Below, one piece after another: positions 29,508 to 38,694 of a DNA stretch of 64,000 bases. The notes beneath the pieces are model-generated. The model did no database searches. It worked only from the letters and a program-made list of their open reading frames with translations, and had not been told where the DNA came from. Source of the stretch: Klebsiella aerogenes KCTC 2190 (GTDB lineage: Bacteria > Pseudomonadota > Gammaproteobacteria > Enterobacterales > Enterobacteriaceae); NCBI RefSeq assembly GCF_000215745.1, contig NC_015663.1, positions 1,116,001 through 1,180,000 of the forward strand, in the 5' to 3' direction. Position numbers and translations under genes: made by a program. Numbering within the stretch: position 1 is the first letter of the stretch; the number at the start of each line of letters is the position of its first letter.

Positions 29508-29867
29508 TCAGTTATCGGCAACAAAGTCGACGAATTTTGAGCCCTTATAGCTCAGCATTCCCCGGTCGCCGACGCTCAGCGCGTGGTATTGCGGCGCATC
29601 AAGGCGGAACACCACTTCCAGACCGCCATTTTCCGGGCGGAAGCTCGCTTCATAACGCATCTCGCTGCCGGCTGGCGTCACCGTCTGCTGGCGCGAGCGG
29701 CGATCGTTAATCACCTTTTCCCGCTTATTGCTGACCACCACCCGCTTCTGCAGCAGCGGCGCGGCGTCGTTATCCATTTTCTCCCGGCGCTGCTGCACGT
29801 AGCGAAACGAGGCCGCCACCACAATCACCGCGACCACCAGCACAAAAAATAGCGGAACTTTACTCAT
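29508..29867 (-). CDS. yhhM: Membrane-anchored DUF2500 protein YhhM
   Basis: 119 residues: one N-terminal membrane helix (PLFFVLVVAVIVVAASF), then a soluble domain of about 90 residues with the conserved VSNKREK and YKGSKFV motifs. Function unknown. The ATG at 29867 (MSKVPLF) matches the family; four more upstream codons are open. Convergent with yhhL. Confidence 0.88.
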   Translation of the reverse strand: MSKVPLFFVLVVAVIVVAASFRYVQQRREKMDNDAAPLLQKRVVVSNKREKVINDRRSRQQTVTPAGSEMRYEASFRPENGGLEVVFRLDAPQYHALSVGDRGMLSYKGSKFVDFVADN

Positions 29868-30008
29868 TTGCGTACCCATAAGAATTATCAGGAATAAGGA
29901 TAACGCGCATTGAATAACGTTGTCATCTTCTGGCCCAAACCACTACACTGAGATCCGGTACCGTAAGCGTAATCGCTTATTTAATGATAACAGATACAGG
30001 GACTTACT

Positions 30009-30635
30009 ATGCTTTGGTCGTTTATTGCTGTCTGTTTCTCCGCATGGCTTTACGTCGATGCGTCCTATCGTGGGCCGGCCTGGCAGCGCTGGGTCTTTAA
30101 ACCGGTCACCCTGCTTCTGTTGCTGCTGTTAGCCTGGCAGGCGCCAATGTTCAACGCCATTAGCTACCTGGTGCTGGCGGGCCTGTGCGCTTCGCTGCTC
30201 GGCGATGCGTTAACCCTGCTGCCGCGCCAGCGGGTGATGTACGCGGTTGGCGCATTCTTCCTCTCTCATCTGCTGTATACGATCTGGTTCGCCAGCCAGA
30301 TGACGCTTTCGTTCTTCTGGCCGCTGCCGCTGGTACTGCTGGTGCTCGGCGCGCTGCTGCTGGCGATTATCTGGACCCGACTGGAAGAGATGCGCATGCC
30401 GGTGCTGACCTTTATCGGTATGACTCTGGTGATGGTGTGGCTGGCGGGCGAACTGTGGTTCGTGCGGCCGACCGATACCGCTCTCTCCGGCTTCCTTGGC
30501 GCCGCTTCGCTGCTGTTGGGTAACGCCGTCTGGCTGATTAGCCACTATCGCCGTCGCTTCCGCGCCGATAACGCCATTTCCGCGGCCTTCTACTTTGCCG
30601 GGCACTTCCTGATCGTTCGCGCACTGTATCTGTAA
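30009..30635 (+). CDS. yhhN: YhhN-family membrane protein (TMEM86-like)
   Basis: 208 residues with seven to eight membrane segments. The family includes mammalian TMEM86 lysoplasmalogenases; activity of the bacterial protein is not established. The conserved [11 protein letters not shown] and [12 protein letters not shown] stretches carry the acidic/His residues of the family. It is followed directly by the zntA promoter. Confidence 0.9.
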   Translation: MLWSFIAVCFSAWLYVDASYRGPAWQRWVFKPVTLLLLLLLAWQAPMFNAISYLVLAGLCASLLGDALTLLPRQRVMYAVGAFFLSHLLYTIWFASQMTLSFFWPLPLVLLVLGALLLAIIWTRLEEMRMPVLTFIGMTLVMVWLAGELWFVRPTDTALSGFLGAASLLLGNAVWLISHYRRRFRADNAISAAFYFAGHFLIVRALYL

Positions 30636-30643
30636 TTTACTGC

Positions 30644-30675
30644 TTGACTCTGGAGTCGACTCCAGAGTGTACCCT
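30644..30675 (+). promoter_or_regulatory. ZntR-controlled zntA promoter
   Basis: -35 TTGACT (30644-30649), a 20-bp spacer and -10 TACCCT (30670-30675). The spacer is part of a perfect 22-bp palindrome centred on GGAGTCGACTCC (30647-30668), the MerR-family ZntR operator. The over-long spacer is typical: Zn-loaded ZntR untwists the DNA to align the two boxes. Confidence 0.95.
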
Positions 30676-30713
30676 GCGGGTAATGAGAAAATTATCATTA
30701 CCCGGAGGGTGCC

Positions 30714-32921
30714 ATGTCGACACCAGAATCTCAGGACAAAAAAGTCCCCCAGTTCTCGTCATTCAAATTTACCCCGGCGACAGCGCCCGCGGAAAGCTGC
30801 TGTACCGATCATAACTGCGCCGGAGAAACCGCCTCCGCTGAGCAGCCGCTCAATGGCGCCCGCTATAGCTGGCAGGTGGAAGGGATGGACTGCGCGGCCT
30901 GCGCCCGTAAGGTGGAGACCGCCGTGCGCCAAATCGACGGGGTCAGCCAGGTACAGGTGCTATTCGCCACCGAGAAACTGCTGGTCAATGCCGACAGCGA
31001 TATCCGTTCACAGGTTGAAAACGCGGTACGCGCCGCGGGTTATACCCTGCGCGATGCTGACGCGCCGCAGGAAGAGAAACCGCAAGGTTCATGGCTGCAG
31101 GAAAACCTGGCGTTATTGAGTCTGGTAGTGATGATGGCGCTCAGCTGGGGGCTAGAGCAGTTTAACCACCCGTTCGGCAAACTGGCGTTTGTCGCCACTA
31201 CCCTCGTCGGCCTGTGGCCGGTTGCCCGTCAGGCGCTGCGGTTAATTAAAAGCGGCAGCTGGTTTGCCATCGAAACGCTGATGAGCGTCGCCGCCATTGG
31301 CGCGCTGTTTATCGGCGCCACCGCCGAAGCGGCGATGGTGCTGCTGCTGTTCCTGATCGGCGAACGACTTGAAGGCTGGGCCGCCAGCCGCGCGCGTCAG
31401 GGCGTGAGCGCCCTGATGGCGCTCAAACCTGATACCGCCGTTCGCCTGCGCAACGGCGAGCGTGAGACCGTCTCCCAGCGCGACCTGCGTCCTGGCGACG
31501 TGATTGAAGTCGCCGCCGGCGGGCGTCTACCGGCCGATGGCGAGCTGCTATCGCCGTTTGCCAGCTTTGACGAAAGCGCGCTGACCGGCGAATCGGTACC
31601 GGTGGAACGTAAAGCCGGCGAGCGCGTAGCCGCTGGCGCCACCAGCGTCGATCGCCTGGTGCAATTGAGCGTTATCTCCGAACCGGGAGACAGCGCCATT
31701 GACCGGATCCTCAAACTGATTGAAGAAGCCGAGGAGCGCCGGGCGCCGATTGAGCGCTTCATCGATCGCTTCAGCCGAATCTACACTCCGGCCATTATGG
31801 TAGTCGCCCTGCTGGTTGCCATCATACCGCCGCTATTCTTCGCCAGCGCCTGGCTGCCGTGGATCTATAAAGGCTTAACGCTGCTGCTGATCGGCTGCCC
31901 TTGCGCGCTGGTCATCTCTACCCCGGCGGCGATTACCTCCGGCCTGGCGGTCGCCGCACGGCGCGGGGCGCTGATTAAAGGCGGCGCGGCACTGGAACAA
32001 TTGGGCCAGGTGCGCCAGGTGGCGTTCGATAAAACCGGTACTCTGACCATCGGCCAACCGCAGGTCACCCACGTTATCACCACCGCCGACGTTGATGAAA
32101 ACGGCCTGCTGGCGCTGGCGGCAGCAGTTGAACAAGGCTCCAGTCATCCGCTGGCGCAGGCTATCGTCCGCGAAGCGCAGCAGCGTAAGCTGACGATTCC
32201 CGTTGCGCGCAACCAGCGGGCGCTGGCCGGTTCCGGGATAGAAGCCGAGGTCAACGGCAGCCGCATCTTAATCTGCGCGGCCAGTAAGGCCGCCCCCGCT
32301 GAGCATGAGGCGCAGATCCAGCAACTGGAGAGCGCCGGACAGACGGTGGTGCTGGTGATGCGCGATGATACCTTGCTCGGCATTCTGGCGCTGCGCGATA
32401 CCCTGCGCGACGATGCGCGTCAGGCAGTGGAAGAACTGCATCAATTGGGCGTACAAGGGGTGATCCTCACCGGGGATAACCCGCGCGCTGCGGCGGCTAT
32501 CGCCAATGAACTGGGTCTGCAGTTCCGCGCCGGATTGCTGCCGGCGGACAAAGTGAACGCGGTGATGGCGCTTAACGCCAACGCGCCGCTGGCAATGGTC
32601 GGCGACGGTATCAACGATGCCCCGGCGATGAAAGCGGCGACCATCGGTATTGCGATGGGCAGCGGCACCGATGTAGCGCTGGAGACCGCCGACGCGGCGC
32701 TGACCCATAACCGCCTCACCGGCCTGGCGCAGATGATTTCTCTGGCGCGCGCCACCCATGCCAATATTCGCCAGAATATCGCCATCGCTTTAGGGTTGAA
32801 GGGGATTTTCCTCGTCACGACCCTTCTCGGCCTGACCGGTTTGTGGCTGGCGGTGCTGGCGGATACCGGCGCGACGGTGCTGGTAACGGCTAACGCCCTG
32901 CGGTTATTGCGTAAAAAGTAA
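30714..32921 (+). CDS. zntA: Zn(II)/Cd(II)/Pb(II)-exporting P-type ATPase
   Basis: 735 residues, P1B-type ATPase of the inner membrane. Cys-rich N tail (CCTDHNC at 29-35), heavy-metal-binding domain with GMDCAAC (57-63), membrane metal site CPC in LIGCPCALVI, phosphorylation site DKTGTL and hinge GDGINDAPAMK. It pumps Zn, Cd and Pb out of the cytoplasm. Own promoter with ZntR operator; starts after a GGAGG Shine-Dalgarno. Confidence 0.97.
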   Translation: MSTPESQDKKVPQFSSFKFTPATAPAESCCTDHNCAGETASAEQPLNGARYSWQVEGMDCAACARKVETAVRQIDGVSQVQVLFATEKLLVNADSDIRSQVENAVRAAGYTLRDADAPQEEKPQGSWLQENLALLSLVVMMALSWGLEQFNHPFGKLAFVATTLVGLWPVARQALRLIKSGSWFAIETLMSVAAIGALFIGATAEAAMVLLLFLIGERLEGWAASRARQGVSALMALKPDTAVRLRNGERETVSQRDLRPGDVIEVAAGGRLPADGELLSPFASFDESALTGESVPVERKAGERVAAGATSVDRLVQLSVISEPGDSAIDRILKLIEEAEERRAPIERFIDRFSRIYTPAIMVVALLVAIIPPLFFASAWLPWIYKGLTLLLIGCPCALVISTPAAITSGLAVAARRGALIKGGAALEQLGQVRQVAFDKTGTLTIGQPQVTHVITTADVDENGLLALAAAVEQGSSHPLAQAIVREAQQRKLTIPVARNQRALAGSGIEAEVNGSRILICAASKAAPAEHEAQIQQLESAGQTVVLVMRDDTLLGILALRDTLRDDARQAVEELHQLGVQGVILTGDNPRAAAAIANELGLQFRAGLLPADKVNAVMALNANAPLAMVGDGINDAPAMKAATIGIAMGSGTDVALETADAALTHNRLTGLAQMISLARATHANIRQNIAIALGLKGIFLVTTLLGLTGLWLAVLADTGATVLVTANALRLLRKK

Positions 32922-32931
32922 GGTTGAACAG

Positions 32932-33339
32932 ATATTCCCTGCTCGCGCAGCACGGTTCCAGATCGTTAGGTAGCCCGGATAAGGCGCAACGCGCCGCCAT
33001 CCTGGGGTATTCCCTGCTCGCGCTGCGCTTAGCAGGGCTGCGGTTCCGTGCCGTTAGGTAGCCCGGATAAGGCGCAACGCGCCGCCATCCGGGGGTATTC
33101 CCTGCTCGCGCTGCGCTTAGCAGGGCTACGGTTCCGGGCCGTTGGGTAGCCCGGATAAGGCGCAACGCGCCGCCATTCGGGGATATTCCCTGCTCGCGCT
33201 GCGCTTAGCAGGGCTGCGGTTCCGTGCCGTTAGGTAGCCCGGATAAGGCGCAACGCGCCGCCATCCGGGGGTATTCCCTGCTCGCGCTGCGCTTAGCAGG
33301 GCTACGGTTCCGGGCCGTTGGGTAGCCCGGATAACGCGG
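32932..33339. repeat. Tandem array of 88-bp REP-pair units
   Basis: Four complete 88-bp units start at 32971, 33059, 33147 and 33235 (at TAGCCCGGATAAGGCGCAAC), flanked by a degenerate partial unit (32932-32970) and a truncated last one (33323-33339). Each unit holds one REP palindrome (GCCCGGATAAGGCG..CGCCATCCGGG) and an inverted-type element (CCCTGCTCGCGCTGCGCTTA+GCAGGG). Units 1 and 3 share variants (GGCTGCGG, CCGTGCCG) different from those of units 2 and 4 (GGCTACGG, CCGGGCCG), so the real period is 176 bp. It fills the space between convergent zntA and tusA. Confidence 0.95.
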
Positions 33340-33341
33340 AT

Positions 33342-33587
33342 TCAGTGGCTTTTACGGATCAGGTAGCGGTACGGCAGGGCTTCGGTTTCCTGCGCCACCA
33401 GTTCATGCTCCATAAAGAGGCAAAAACCGGGAATATCGCGGGTGGTGGCCGGATCGTCGGCAATAATCAGCAGGGTCTCGCCCACCGGCATGGTACGCAC
33501 GGTTTTACGCACCATCATCACCGGCTCCGGGCAGCGGAGCCCCAGGGCGTCCAGCGTATGGTCAGGACTGGAAAAAAGTTCGCTCAT
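33342..33587 (-). CDS. tusA: Sulfurtransferase TusA
   Basis: 81 residues; the catalytic cysteine is in [17 protein letters not shown] (Cys19). TusA takes persulfide sulfur from IscS and passes it to TusBCD for 2-thiolation of tRNA wobble uridine; it also feeds molybdenum cofactor synthesis. Also known as SirA. Divergent from yhhQ. Confidence 0.96.
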   Translation of the reverse strand: MSELFSSPDHTLDALGLRCPEPVMMVRKTVRTMPVGETLLIIADDPATTRDIPGFCLFMEHELVAQETEALPYRYLIRKSH

Positions 33588-33762
33588 TTTTATCTCACTT
33601 CAACAAAACGGCCCTAGTTTACCCCCACTTCGCCAGTACGCAAGCCAGGTTAACGTTTGCGCGAAAAACAACCATTGCATTACGCTCGCAACGCAGTATC
33701 ATGCAGCCGTTTTTAATTGGGTTCCCTCACCCCAACGTTCCGCTCCCGATTCCTTCATTGGT

Positions 33763-33798
33763 ATGAAGCATGACGGACATAAAAAGGTCACAATATGA
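33763..33798 (+). CDS. Possible 11-codon leader peptide before yhhQ
   Basis: ATG AAG CAT GAC GGA CAT AAA AAG GTC ACA ATA TGA encodes MKHDGHKKVTI; its stop overlaps the yhhQ start as ATGA (33795-33798). The start codon lies in the 3' arm of a perfect hairpin CTTCAT-TGGT-ATGAAG (33753-33768). No strong Shine-Dalgarno precedes it, and it may be chance. If real, its translation would govern yhhQ by coupling. Confidence 0.35.
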   Translation: MKHDGHKKVTI

Positions 33799-34460
33799 AT
33801 CCCTTTACTACCGTACAGCGTAAGAAAGCGCTCGTCTGGCTTTCGCTATTTCATCTGCTGGTGATCACCTCCAGCAACTATCTGGTCCAGCTGCCGATCT
33901 CCATTTTTGGTTTCCATACCACTTGGGGGGCGTTCAGTTTTCCCTTTATTTTCCTCGCCACCGATCTGACGGTACGCATTTTCGGCGCCCCGCTGGCGCG
34001 ACGCATCATCTTCGCGGTGATGATCCCGGCGCTGATTATTTCCTATGGCATTTCGGCGCTGTTTTATATGGGCGAATGGCAGGGCTTTGCCGCGCTGGGC
34101 ACCTTTAATCTGTTCGTCGCCCGTATCGCCGCCGCCAGCTTTATGGCTTATGCGCTGGGGCAAATTCTCGACGTCCACGTTTTCAACCGCTTGCGTCAGA
34201 ATCGTCGCTGGTGGCTGGCGCCGACGGCGTCGACCCTGTTCGGTAACGTCAGCGATACCCTGGCCTTCTTCTTCATCGCCTTCTGGCGCAGTCCGGATCC
34301 GTTTATGGCCGCCCACTGGGGAGAAATCGCCACGGTCGACTACTGCTTTAAAGTGCTTATCAGCATCGTCTTCTTCTTGCCGATGTACGGCGTGCTGTTG
34401 AATATGCTGTTGAAAAAACTGGCGGATAAATCTGATTTGTCGGCATTGCAGCCAGGTTAA
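33795..34460 (+). CDS. yhhQ: Queuosine precursor transporter YhhQ
   Basis: 221 residues, six membrane segments, vitamin/precursor uptake family (ECF S-component-like, VUT). E. coli YhhQ imports preQ0/preQ1 for queuosine tRNA modification. Conserved stretches SNYLVQLPISIFGFHTTWG and TASTLFGNVSDTLAFFFIAF. Start ATG 33795, weakly preceded by AAAAGG. See the leader peptide candidate upstream. Confidence 0.93.
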   Translation: MNPFTTVQRKKALVWLSLFHLLVITSSNYLVQLPISIFGFHTTWGAFSFPFIFLATDLTVRIFGAPLARRIIFAVMIPALIISYGISALFYMGEWQGFAALGTFNLFVARIAAASFMAYALGQILDVHVFNRLRQNRRWWLAPTASTLFGNVSDTLAFFFIAFWRSPDPFMAAHWGEIATVDYCFKVLISIVFFLPMYGVLLNMLLKKLADKSDLSALQPG

Positions 34461-34533
34461 AGGTACTCGCTAACGGTTGTGATAAGATAACCGGATGAGC
34501 CGTTAATGGCCGTTTATCGAAAGGAAGATGTCA

Positions 34534-35091
34534 ATGCGCAATTTGGTTAAATATGTCGGTATTGGCCTGCTGGTTATGGGGCTTGCGGCCTGTGATAACA
34601 GCGATTCAAAAGCGCCGACCGTCGGGGCGGCAGCAGAGAGCAATACCAGCGGCCAGGCGATTAGCCTGCTGGATGGTAAACTGAGCTTCACTCTGCCCGC
34701 GGGCATGGCCGACCAGAGCGGTAAGCTCGGTACCCAGGCCAACAATATGCATGTCTATTCTGACGCCACCGGCCAGAAAGCGGTGATTGTGATTGTCGGC
34801 GACAACACTAATGAAGATCTGGCGGTGCTGTCCAAACGTCTGGAAGATCAGCAGCGCAGCCGCGACCCGCAGCTGCAGGTTGTGTCTAACAAATCGATTG
34901 AGATTAAAGGCCACACCTTACAGCAACTGGACAGCATCATCTCCGCCAAAGGTCAGACCGCGTGGTCTTCCGTGCTGCTCGGTAAGATCGATGACAAATT
35001 GCTGACCCTGCAGGTCACTCTGCCAGCGGACAACCAGCAGCAGGCGCAGACCGAAGCGGAAAGCATCGTCAACACGCTGGTCATTAACTAA
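34534..35091 (+). CDS. dcrB: Inner-membrane lipoprotein DcrB
   Basis: 185 residues with a lipobox signal (LLVMGLAAC; lipidation at about Cys20) and a Mog1p/PsbP-like soluble domain. In E. coli DcrB is needed for phage C1 and C6 DNA uptake and supports envelope lipoprotein maturation. ATG 34534 is chosen over 34528 because AAGGAAG ends next to the earlier ATG, too close for initiation. Confidence 0.93.
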   Translation: MRNLVKYVGIGLLVMGLAACDNSDSKAPTVGAAAESNTSGQAISLLDGKLSFTLPAGMADQSGKLGTQANNMHVYSDATGQKAVIVIVGDNTNEDLAVLSKRLEDQQRSRDPQLQVVSNKSIEIKGHTLQQLDSIISAKGQTAWSSVLLGKIDDKLLTLQVTLPADNQQQAQTEAESIVNTLVIN

Positions 35092-35093
35092 TT

Positions 35094-36314
35094 TTATTGC
35101 CCTGATGCAGCGGCCTCCGGTTCAACCACCGGGGGCCGTTTTTTTAACCGCCAGCACAGCAGTAGCGCGGCCATCACCAGCCCTGCCGCCGCCAGATAAA
35201 TCGTCGGTATCCCGGTCCACGCCATCAAAAGCCCGGCCAGCGGCCCGGTTATCCCCAACGACAAATCCATAAATACGGTATAGGTCGCCAGCGCCGAGCC
35301 CTGATTATGCTGCGGTACGGCTTTTACCGCCACCACGCCCAGCGCCGGGAAGACCAGCGAGAACCCCGCGCCGGTGAGGAAAGTCCCGACTTTCGCCATC
35401 AGCGGCGTCTGTGCAAAGCCCACCAGCAGCAGGCCAATAACCTCCACGCTAAAACAGAGCATCGCCACGTTCAGGCCGCCGAGGCGGTTAATACCGTTGG
35501 GAAAAAGCAGCCGCGTGCCGACAAACGCGCAGCTGAACAGCGTTAACGCAAAGGCCGCGCCGTCCCAGCCTTTCGCGTCATAAAACAGGGTAATAAAGGT
35601 CGCGATAACCCCAAAGCCGGCAGAAGCCAACGCCAGCGCCATGCCGTAAGGCCAAACCCGGCCCAGCACCGCGCGAAATGACATCGCTTTCCCTTTCGTT
35701 GCCTTCACCGCCGTTCGCGGTAGCGCGCAAATGATAGCCACCAGAGCAACCGCCATAATGACCATCGCCAGGCCGCTGAGGCCAATGTATGAATAGCACA
35801 GCACGCCCAGCGGCGCGCCCATCGCCATCGCGCCGTAGGTCACAATGCCGTTCCACGAAATCACCCGCCCGATATGCAGCGAGCCGACAACGCCTACGCC
35901 CCATAGCGTCGACCCCGTGCCGGCAAAGCTCTGGCCAATGCCGAGGATCGCTCGTCCAAGGCATAACAGCAGCAGACTCAGCAGTGGCCAGCTGCTGCTC
36001 CAGGCTGCCAGCAGGTAGCTCAAACCACTCAGGAAACAGCCGCACAGGCCGAAAACGACAATCTTTTTCGGCCCGAGCAGATCGGCGTAGCGCCCGGCGT
36101 GCGGTCGGCTCAGCAGCGTGGCGAAATACTGGAGACTAATCACCAGCCCGGCCCAGAAGGCGCTAAAACCCATCACATCGTGAACGTAGCCCGGCAGAAC
36201 CGCCAACGGCAGCCCGATGGTGAGATAGCTGGCAAAGTTGAAAATAACGACGGAGACAATCCGCAGATTAAGGCGCAGTCCATTGAGCGCCGGTTCGGCG
36301 ACGGGTTCGGGCAT
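35094..36314 (-). CDS. yhhS: MFS transporter YhhS
   Basis: 406 residues, twelve membrane segments, major facilitator superfamily, arabinose/other sugar-efflux-like subgroup. E. coli YhhS overexpression is reported to affect arabinose/glyphosate export; the natural substrate is unknown. Conserved motif A variant RPHAGRYADLLGPKK between helices 2 and 3. Convergent with dcrB with only two bases between the stops. In E. coli K-12 yhhT and acpT follow; here the aryl polyene genes begin. Confidence 0.9.
   Translation of the reverse strand: MPEPVAEPALNGLRLNLRIVSVVIFNFASYLTIGLPLAVLPGYVHDVMGFSAFWAGLVISLQYFATLLSRPHAGRYADLLGPKKIVVFGLCGCFLSGLSYLLAAWSSSWPLLSLLLLCLGRAILGIGQSFAGTGSTLWGVGVVGSLHIGRVISWNGIVTYGAMAMGAPLGVLCYSYIGLSGLAMVIMAVALVAIICALPRTAVKATKGKAMSFRAVLGRVWPYGMALALASAGFGVIATFITLFYDAKGWDGAAFALTLFSCAFVGTRLLFPNGINRLGGLNVAMLCFSVEVIGLLLVGFAQTPLMAKVGTFLTGAGFSLVFPALGVVAVKAVPQHNQGSALATYTVFMDLSLGITGPLAGLLMAWTGIPTIYLAAAGLVMAALLLCWRLKKRPPVVEPEAAASGQ
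35111..35145 (+). terminator. dcrB terminator, inside the end of yhhS
   Basis: CGGCCTCCGGT-TCAACC-ACCGGGGGCCG followed by seven T (35139-35145). It terminates plus-strand transcription of dcrB while lying within the last codons of the convergent yhhS. Confidence 0.88.
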
Positions 36315-36652
36315 CAGATTCCACCAGATATTGGCAACAGATATCTACTATTTACCATGTCCGGTCGGTAATTGCAGTTCCCGCTATTGGCGCCATCTAT
36401 TCAGCGGAATTATCATCCTTTATGGGGAGATTAACGCAATAAATTGCACTAAGCGGTGAAAATACCGAAAATACAGCATTATCTCATCGCAAAGTTTTGC
36501 GCTGCGGATATGCTTGGCGTCACCCTTAGCTGGCGAGGCTGATTTTCGGTTGCAAAGCCCCCAATTAACGGCTTCGTGATGGTTATCGCCGGGTTTCGGG
36601 TTCTATAAACGTCGCGATCATAGAACTACAGGCTTACCGCGGACGCGCGTAG
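36315..36652. other. yhhS-apeC intergenic region, presumed aryl polyene promoter
   Basis: 338 bp between the divergent starts of yhhS and apeC with no gene. It is A+T-richer than the flanks and must hold both promoters. A pair TTGCAA (36551-36556) could act as a -35, but I see no matched -10. No REP palindrome, and no recognisable operator for a known regulator. Confidence 0.5.
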
Positions 36653-37375
36653 ATGAATTTTACCCTGAACATAATCGACTGGCAGGCGAGAGCGCCTGGG
36701 CTTTGCGAAGCCGAACAGTGGCAGCAATGGTCACGGTATTCGCACACCATCGATCCGGCGGCCCCGGCGGCCAAACTCAACGAACTGCCAATGATGACCG
36801 CTCGCCGACTTAGCTCCGGCAGCAAGCTGGCGGTTGAGTGCGGGCTGGCGATGCTGCGCCGCCATGAGATCGACGCCGTTCTCTATACCAGCCGTCACGG
36901 CGAGCTAGAGCGCAACTATCGGATCCTCCACGCCCTGGCGATGGAGCAAGCGGTATCGCCTACCGATTTCGCCCTATCGGTACATAATTCCGCCGTCGGT
37001 AATCTGACGATTGCGGCCAAAAAGCCCATTGCGTCGTCATCGCTTTCTGCCGGGCGCGACACTTTCCAGCAGGGATTATATGAAGTCATGGGGCTTCTGC
37101 AGGCAGGTTATCAACGCGTGTTGATGGTTGATTTTGATGGTTTTCTGCCGGATTTTTACCATTCGCAGCTGCCGACGGCTATGCCGACCTGGCCCTATGC
37201 GACGGCCTGGGTTATTGAGTCCGGCGGCGAATGGCAGTGCCAGGCTGAGCGCTATGATGCCGTTCCTGAAAGCCCCCTACCGCAAAGCCTGCTGTTTTTA
37301 CGGCACTATCTGCAGAATTCCCATACGTTCACCCTGCCCGGCGAGCGCGTGCAGTGGCGCTGGAGCCGCGCATGA
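36653..37375 (+). CDS. apeC: Aryl polyene chain-length factor (ketosynthase-like, ApeC)
   Basis: 240 residues, only the N-terminal half of a ketosynthase fold (Ketoacyl-synt_2 type). It lacks a catalytic cysteine at the usual site, where ALSVHNSAVGNLTIA stands; this is the mark of a chain-length factor. In aryl polyene systems ApeC pairs with the ketosynthase ApeO. No clear Shine-Dalgarno; an in-frame TAG directly precedes the ATG, so the start is fixed. First gene of the run; its TGA overlaps the next ATG. Confidence 0.85.
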   Translation: MNFTLNIIDWQARAPGLCEAEQWQQWSRYSHTIDPAAPAAKLNELPMMTARRLSSGSKLAVECGLAMLRRHEIDAVLYTSRHGELERNYRILHALAMEQAVSPTDFALSVHNSAVGNLTIAAKKPIASSSLSAGRDTFQQGLYEVMGLLQAGYQRVLMVDFDGFLPDFYHSQLPTAMPTWPYATAWVIESGGEWQCQAERYDAVPESPLPQSLLFLRHYLQNSHTFTLPGERVQWRWSRA

Positions 37376-38187
37376 CGCCGCTTTTGCAACGGTTAAATCG
37401 CCTGTGGCGCGCGGCGATGACCGGTTTTTGTTTCGCGCTGTTTGGCGTCGGTGGGCTGCTGCTCTCACTGATCTGGTTCAATCTGCTGCTGATCGTAGTG
37501 CGCGATAGCACCCGCCGTCGTCGTCTCGCACGGCGCAGCATTTCCGCCAGCTTTCGCGTTTTTCTTAACGTCGTGAAAGCCGTCGGCGTACTGGACTACC
37601 AGATTAAAGGGCGCGAGATTTTACGTCAGGAGCGCGGTTGCCTGGTGGTCGCTAATCATCCCAGCCTCATCGACTACGTGATGCTGGCCTCGGTGATGCC
37701 GGAAACCGACTGTCTGGTGAAAAGCGCGTTGCTGAAAAACCCATTTGTCAGCGGCGTGATCCGCGCGGCGGATTATTTGATTAACGATCGCGCCGATACC
37801 CTGCTTCCGGCCAGTCGGCAACGCTTACAGCAGGGCGATACTATTTTGATTTTCCCGGAAGGAACCCGAACGGTGCCGGGAGAAAAAATGCAGCTGCAGC
37901 GCGGCGCGGCCAATATCGCCGTGCGCTGCGGCAGCGATTTACGCGTTGTCGTTATCCGCTGTACCGAGCATATGCTGGGCAAACAGAGCAAATGGTACGA
38001 CCCGCCGCGAACGAAACCGTTATTTACCGTTGAAGTCGGAGAACGGCTACGAATAGACCAATTTTACGATGCCAACACACAAGAACCGGCGCTGGCCGCA
38101 CGGCAGTTAAACCGGCATATTTTGCTTAAATTAGAATCAGGCGTTGCGCCTGAAACAGGAATTAATGATGGAAGCGCTCTATCTTGA
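37372..38187 (+). CDS. apeD: Aryl polyene 1-acylglycerol-3-phosphate acyltransferase-like protein
   Basis: 271 residues of the PlsC family: an N-terminal membrane helix (GFCFALFGVGGLLLSLIWF), acyltransferase motif I NHPSLIDY (NHx4D) and motif III FPEGTR. Probably acylates the glycerol/sugar lipid part that anchors the polyene in the outer membrane; this role is inferred. The chosen ATG overlaps the apeC stop as ATGA. The end overlaps apeE by about 20 bp. Confidence 0.82.
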   Translation: MTPLLQRLNRLWRAAMTGFCFALFGVGGLLLSLIWFNLLLIVVRDSTRRRRLARRSISASFRVFLNVVKAVGVLDYQIKGREILRQERGCLVVANHPSLIDYVMLASVMPETDCLVKSALLKNPFVSGVIRAADYLINDRADTLLPASRQRLQQGDTILIFPEGTRTVPGEKMQLQRGAANIAVRCGSDLRVVVIRCTEHMLGKQSKWYDPPRTKPLFTVEVGERLRIDQFYDANTQEPALAARQLNRHILLKLESGVAPETGINDGSALS

Positions 38188-38425
38188 AATTAAAAATCTA
38201 ATTATCAGTACATTGAACCTGGACGAGTTGTCCGCTGATGATATCGACACCGATGCCGCGCTGTTTGGCGATGGTCTGGGTCTGGACTCCATCGATGCGC
38301 TGGAGCTGGGTCTGGCGGTGAAAAAACAGTACGGCGTGGTGCTGTCGGCAGAAAGCGAAGAGATGCGCCAGCACTTCTTTTCCGTCGCCACGCTGGCATC
38401 CTTTATTCAAGCGCAGCGTGCCTGA
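38168..38425 (+). CDS. apeE: Acyl carrier protein ApeE
   Basis: 85 residues, acidic, carrier protein fold with the phosphopantetheine serine in LGLDSIDALEL (Ser41). The serine would be charged by AcpT at the end of the cluster. It carries the growing aryl polyene chain. Two ATGs (38165, 38168) lie behind AGGA; the second is better spaced. Confidence 0.88.
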   Translation: MEALYLEIKNLIISTLNLDELSADDIDTDAALFGDGLGLDSIDALELGLAVKKQYGVVLSAESEEMRQHFFSVATLASFIQAQRA

Positions 38426-38436
38426 GGAGAACCGTT

Positions 38437-38688
38437 ATGACCGAACAAAAAGCTATTTACGAAGAAGTCTCCGCGCTGCTGGTGAAGGTGTTTGAAATCG
38501 ATCCGCAGGATATTAAACCTGAGGCCCGCCTGTACGAAGACCTCGAACTGGACAGCATCGACGCCATCGACATGATCGTCCATCTACAAAAGAAAATCGG
38601 CAAGAAAATCAAGCCAGAAGACTTTAAAACCGTACGCACCGTGCAGGACGTGGTCGATGCGGCGGATCGCCTGCTGAAAGAAGCGTAA
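38437..38688 (+). CDS. apeF: Acyl carrier protein ApeF
   Basis: 83 residues; phosphopantetheine site LELDSIDAIDM (Ser40). Second, divergent carrier protein of the system, with a typical 4-helix pattern and a basic segment KKIGKKIKPEDF. Preceded by GAGGAG. In characterised APE systems one carrier holds the starter/intermediates and the other extends; which does which here cannot be told from sequence. Confidence 0.88.
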   Translation: MTEQKAIYEEVSALLVKVFEIDPQDIKPEARLYEDLELDSIDAIDMIVHLQKKIGKKIKPEDFKTVRTVQDVVDAADRLLKEA

Positions 38689-38694
38689 TTCACC

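Noticed and set aside
33588..33794. preQ1 riboswitch before yhhQ
   Set aside because: The known preQ1-I core and its A-rich pseudoknot tail are not recognisable; only simple hairpins and a small frame are seen.
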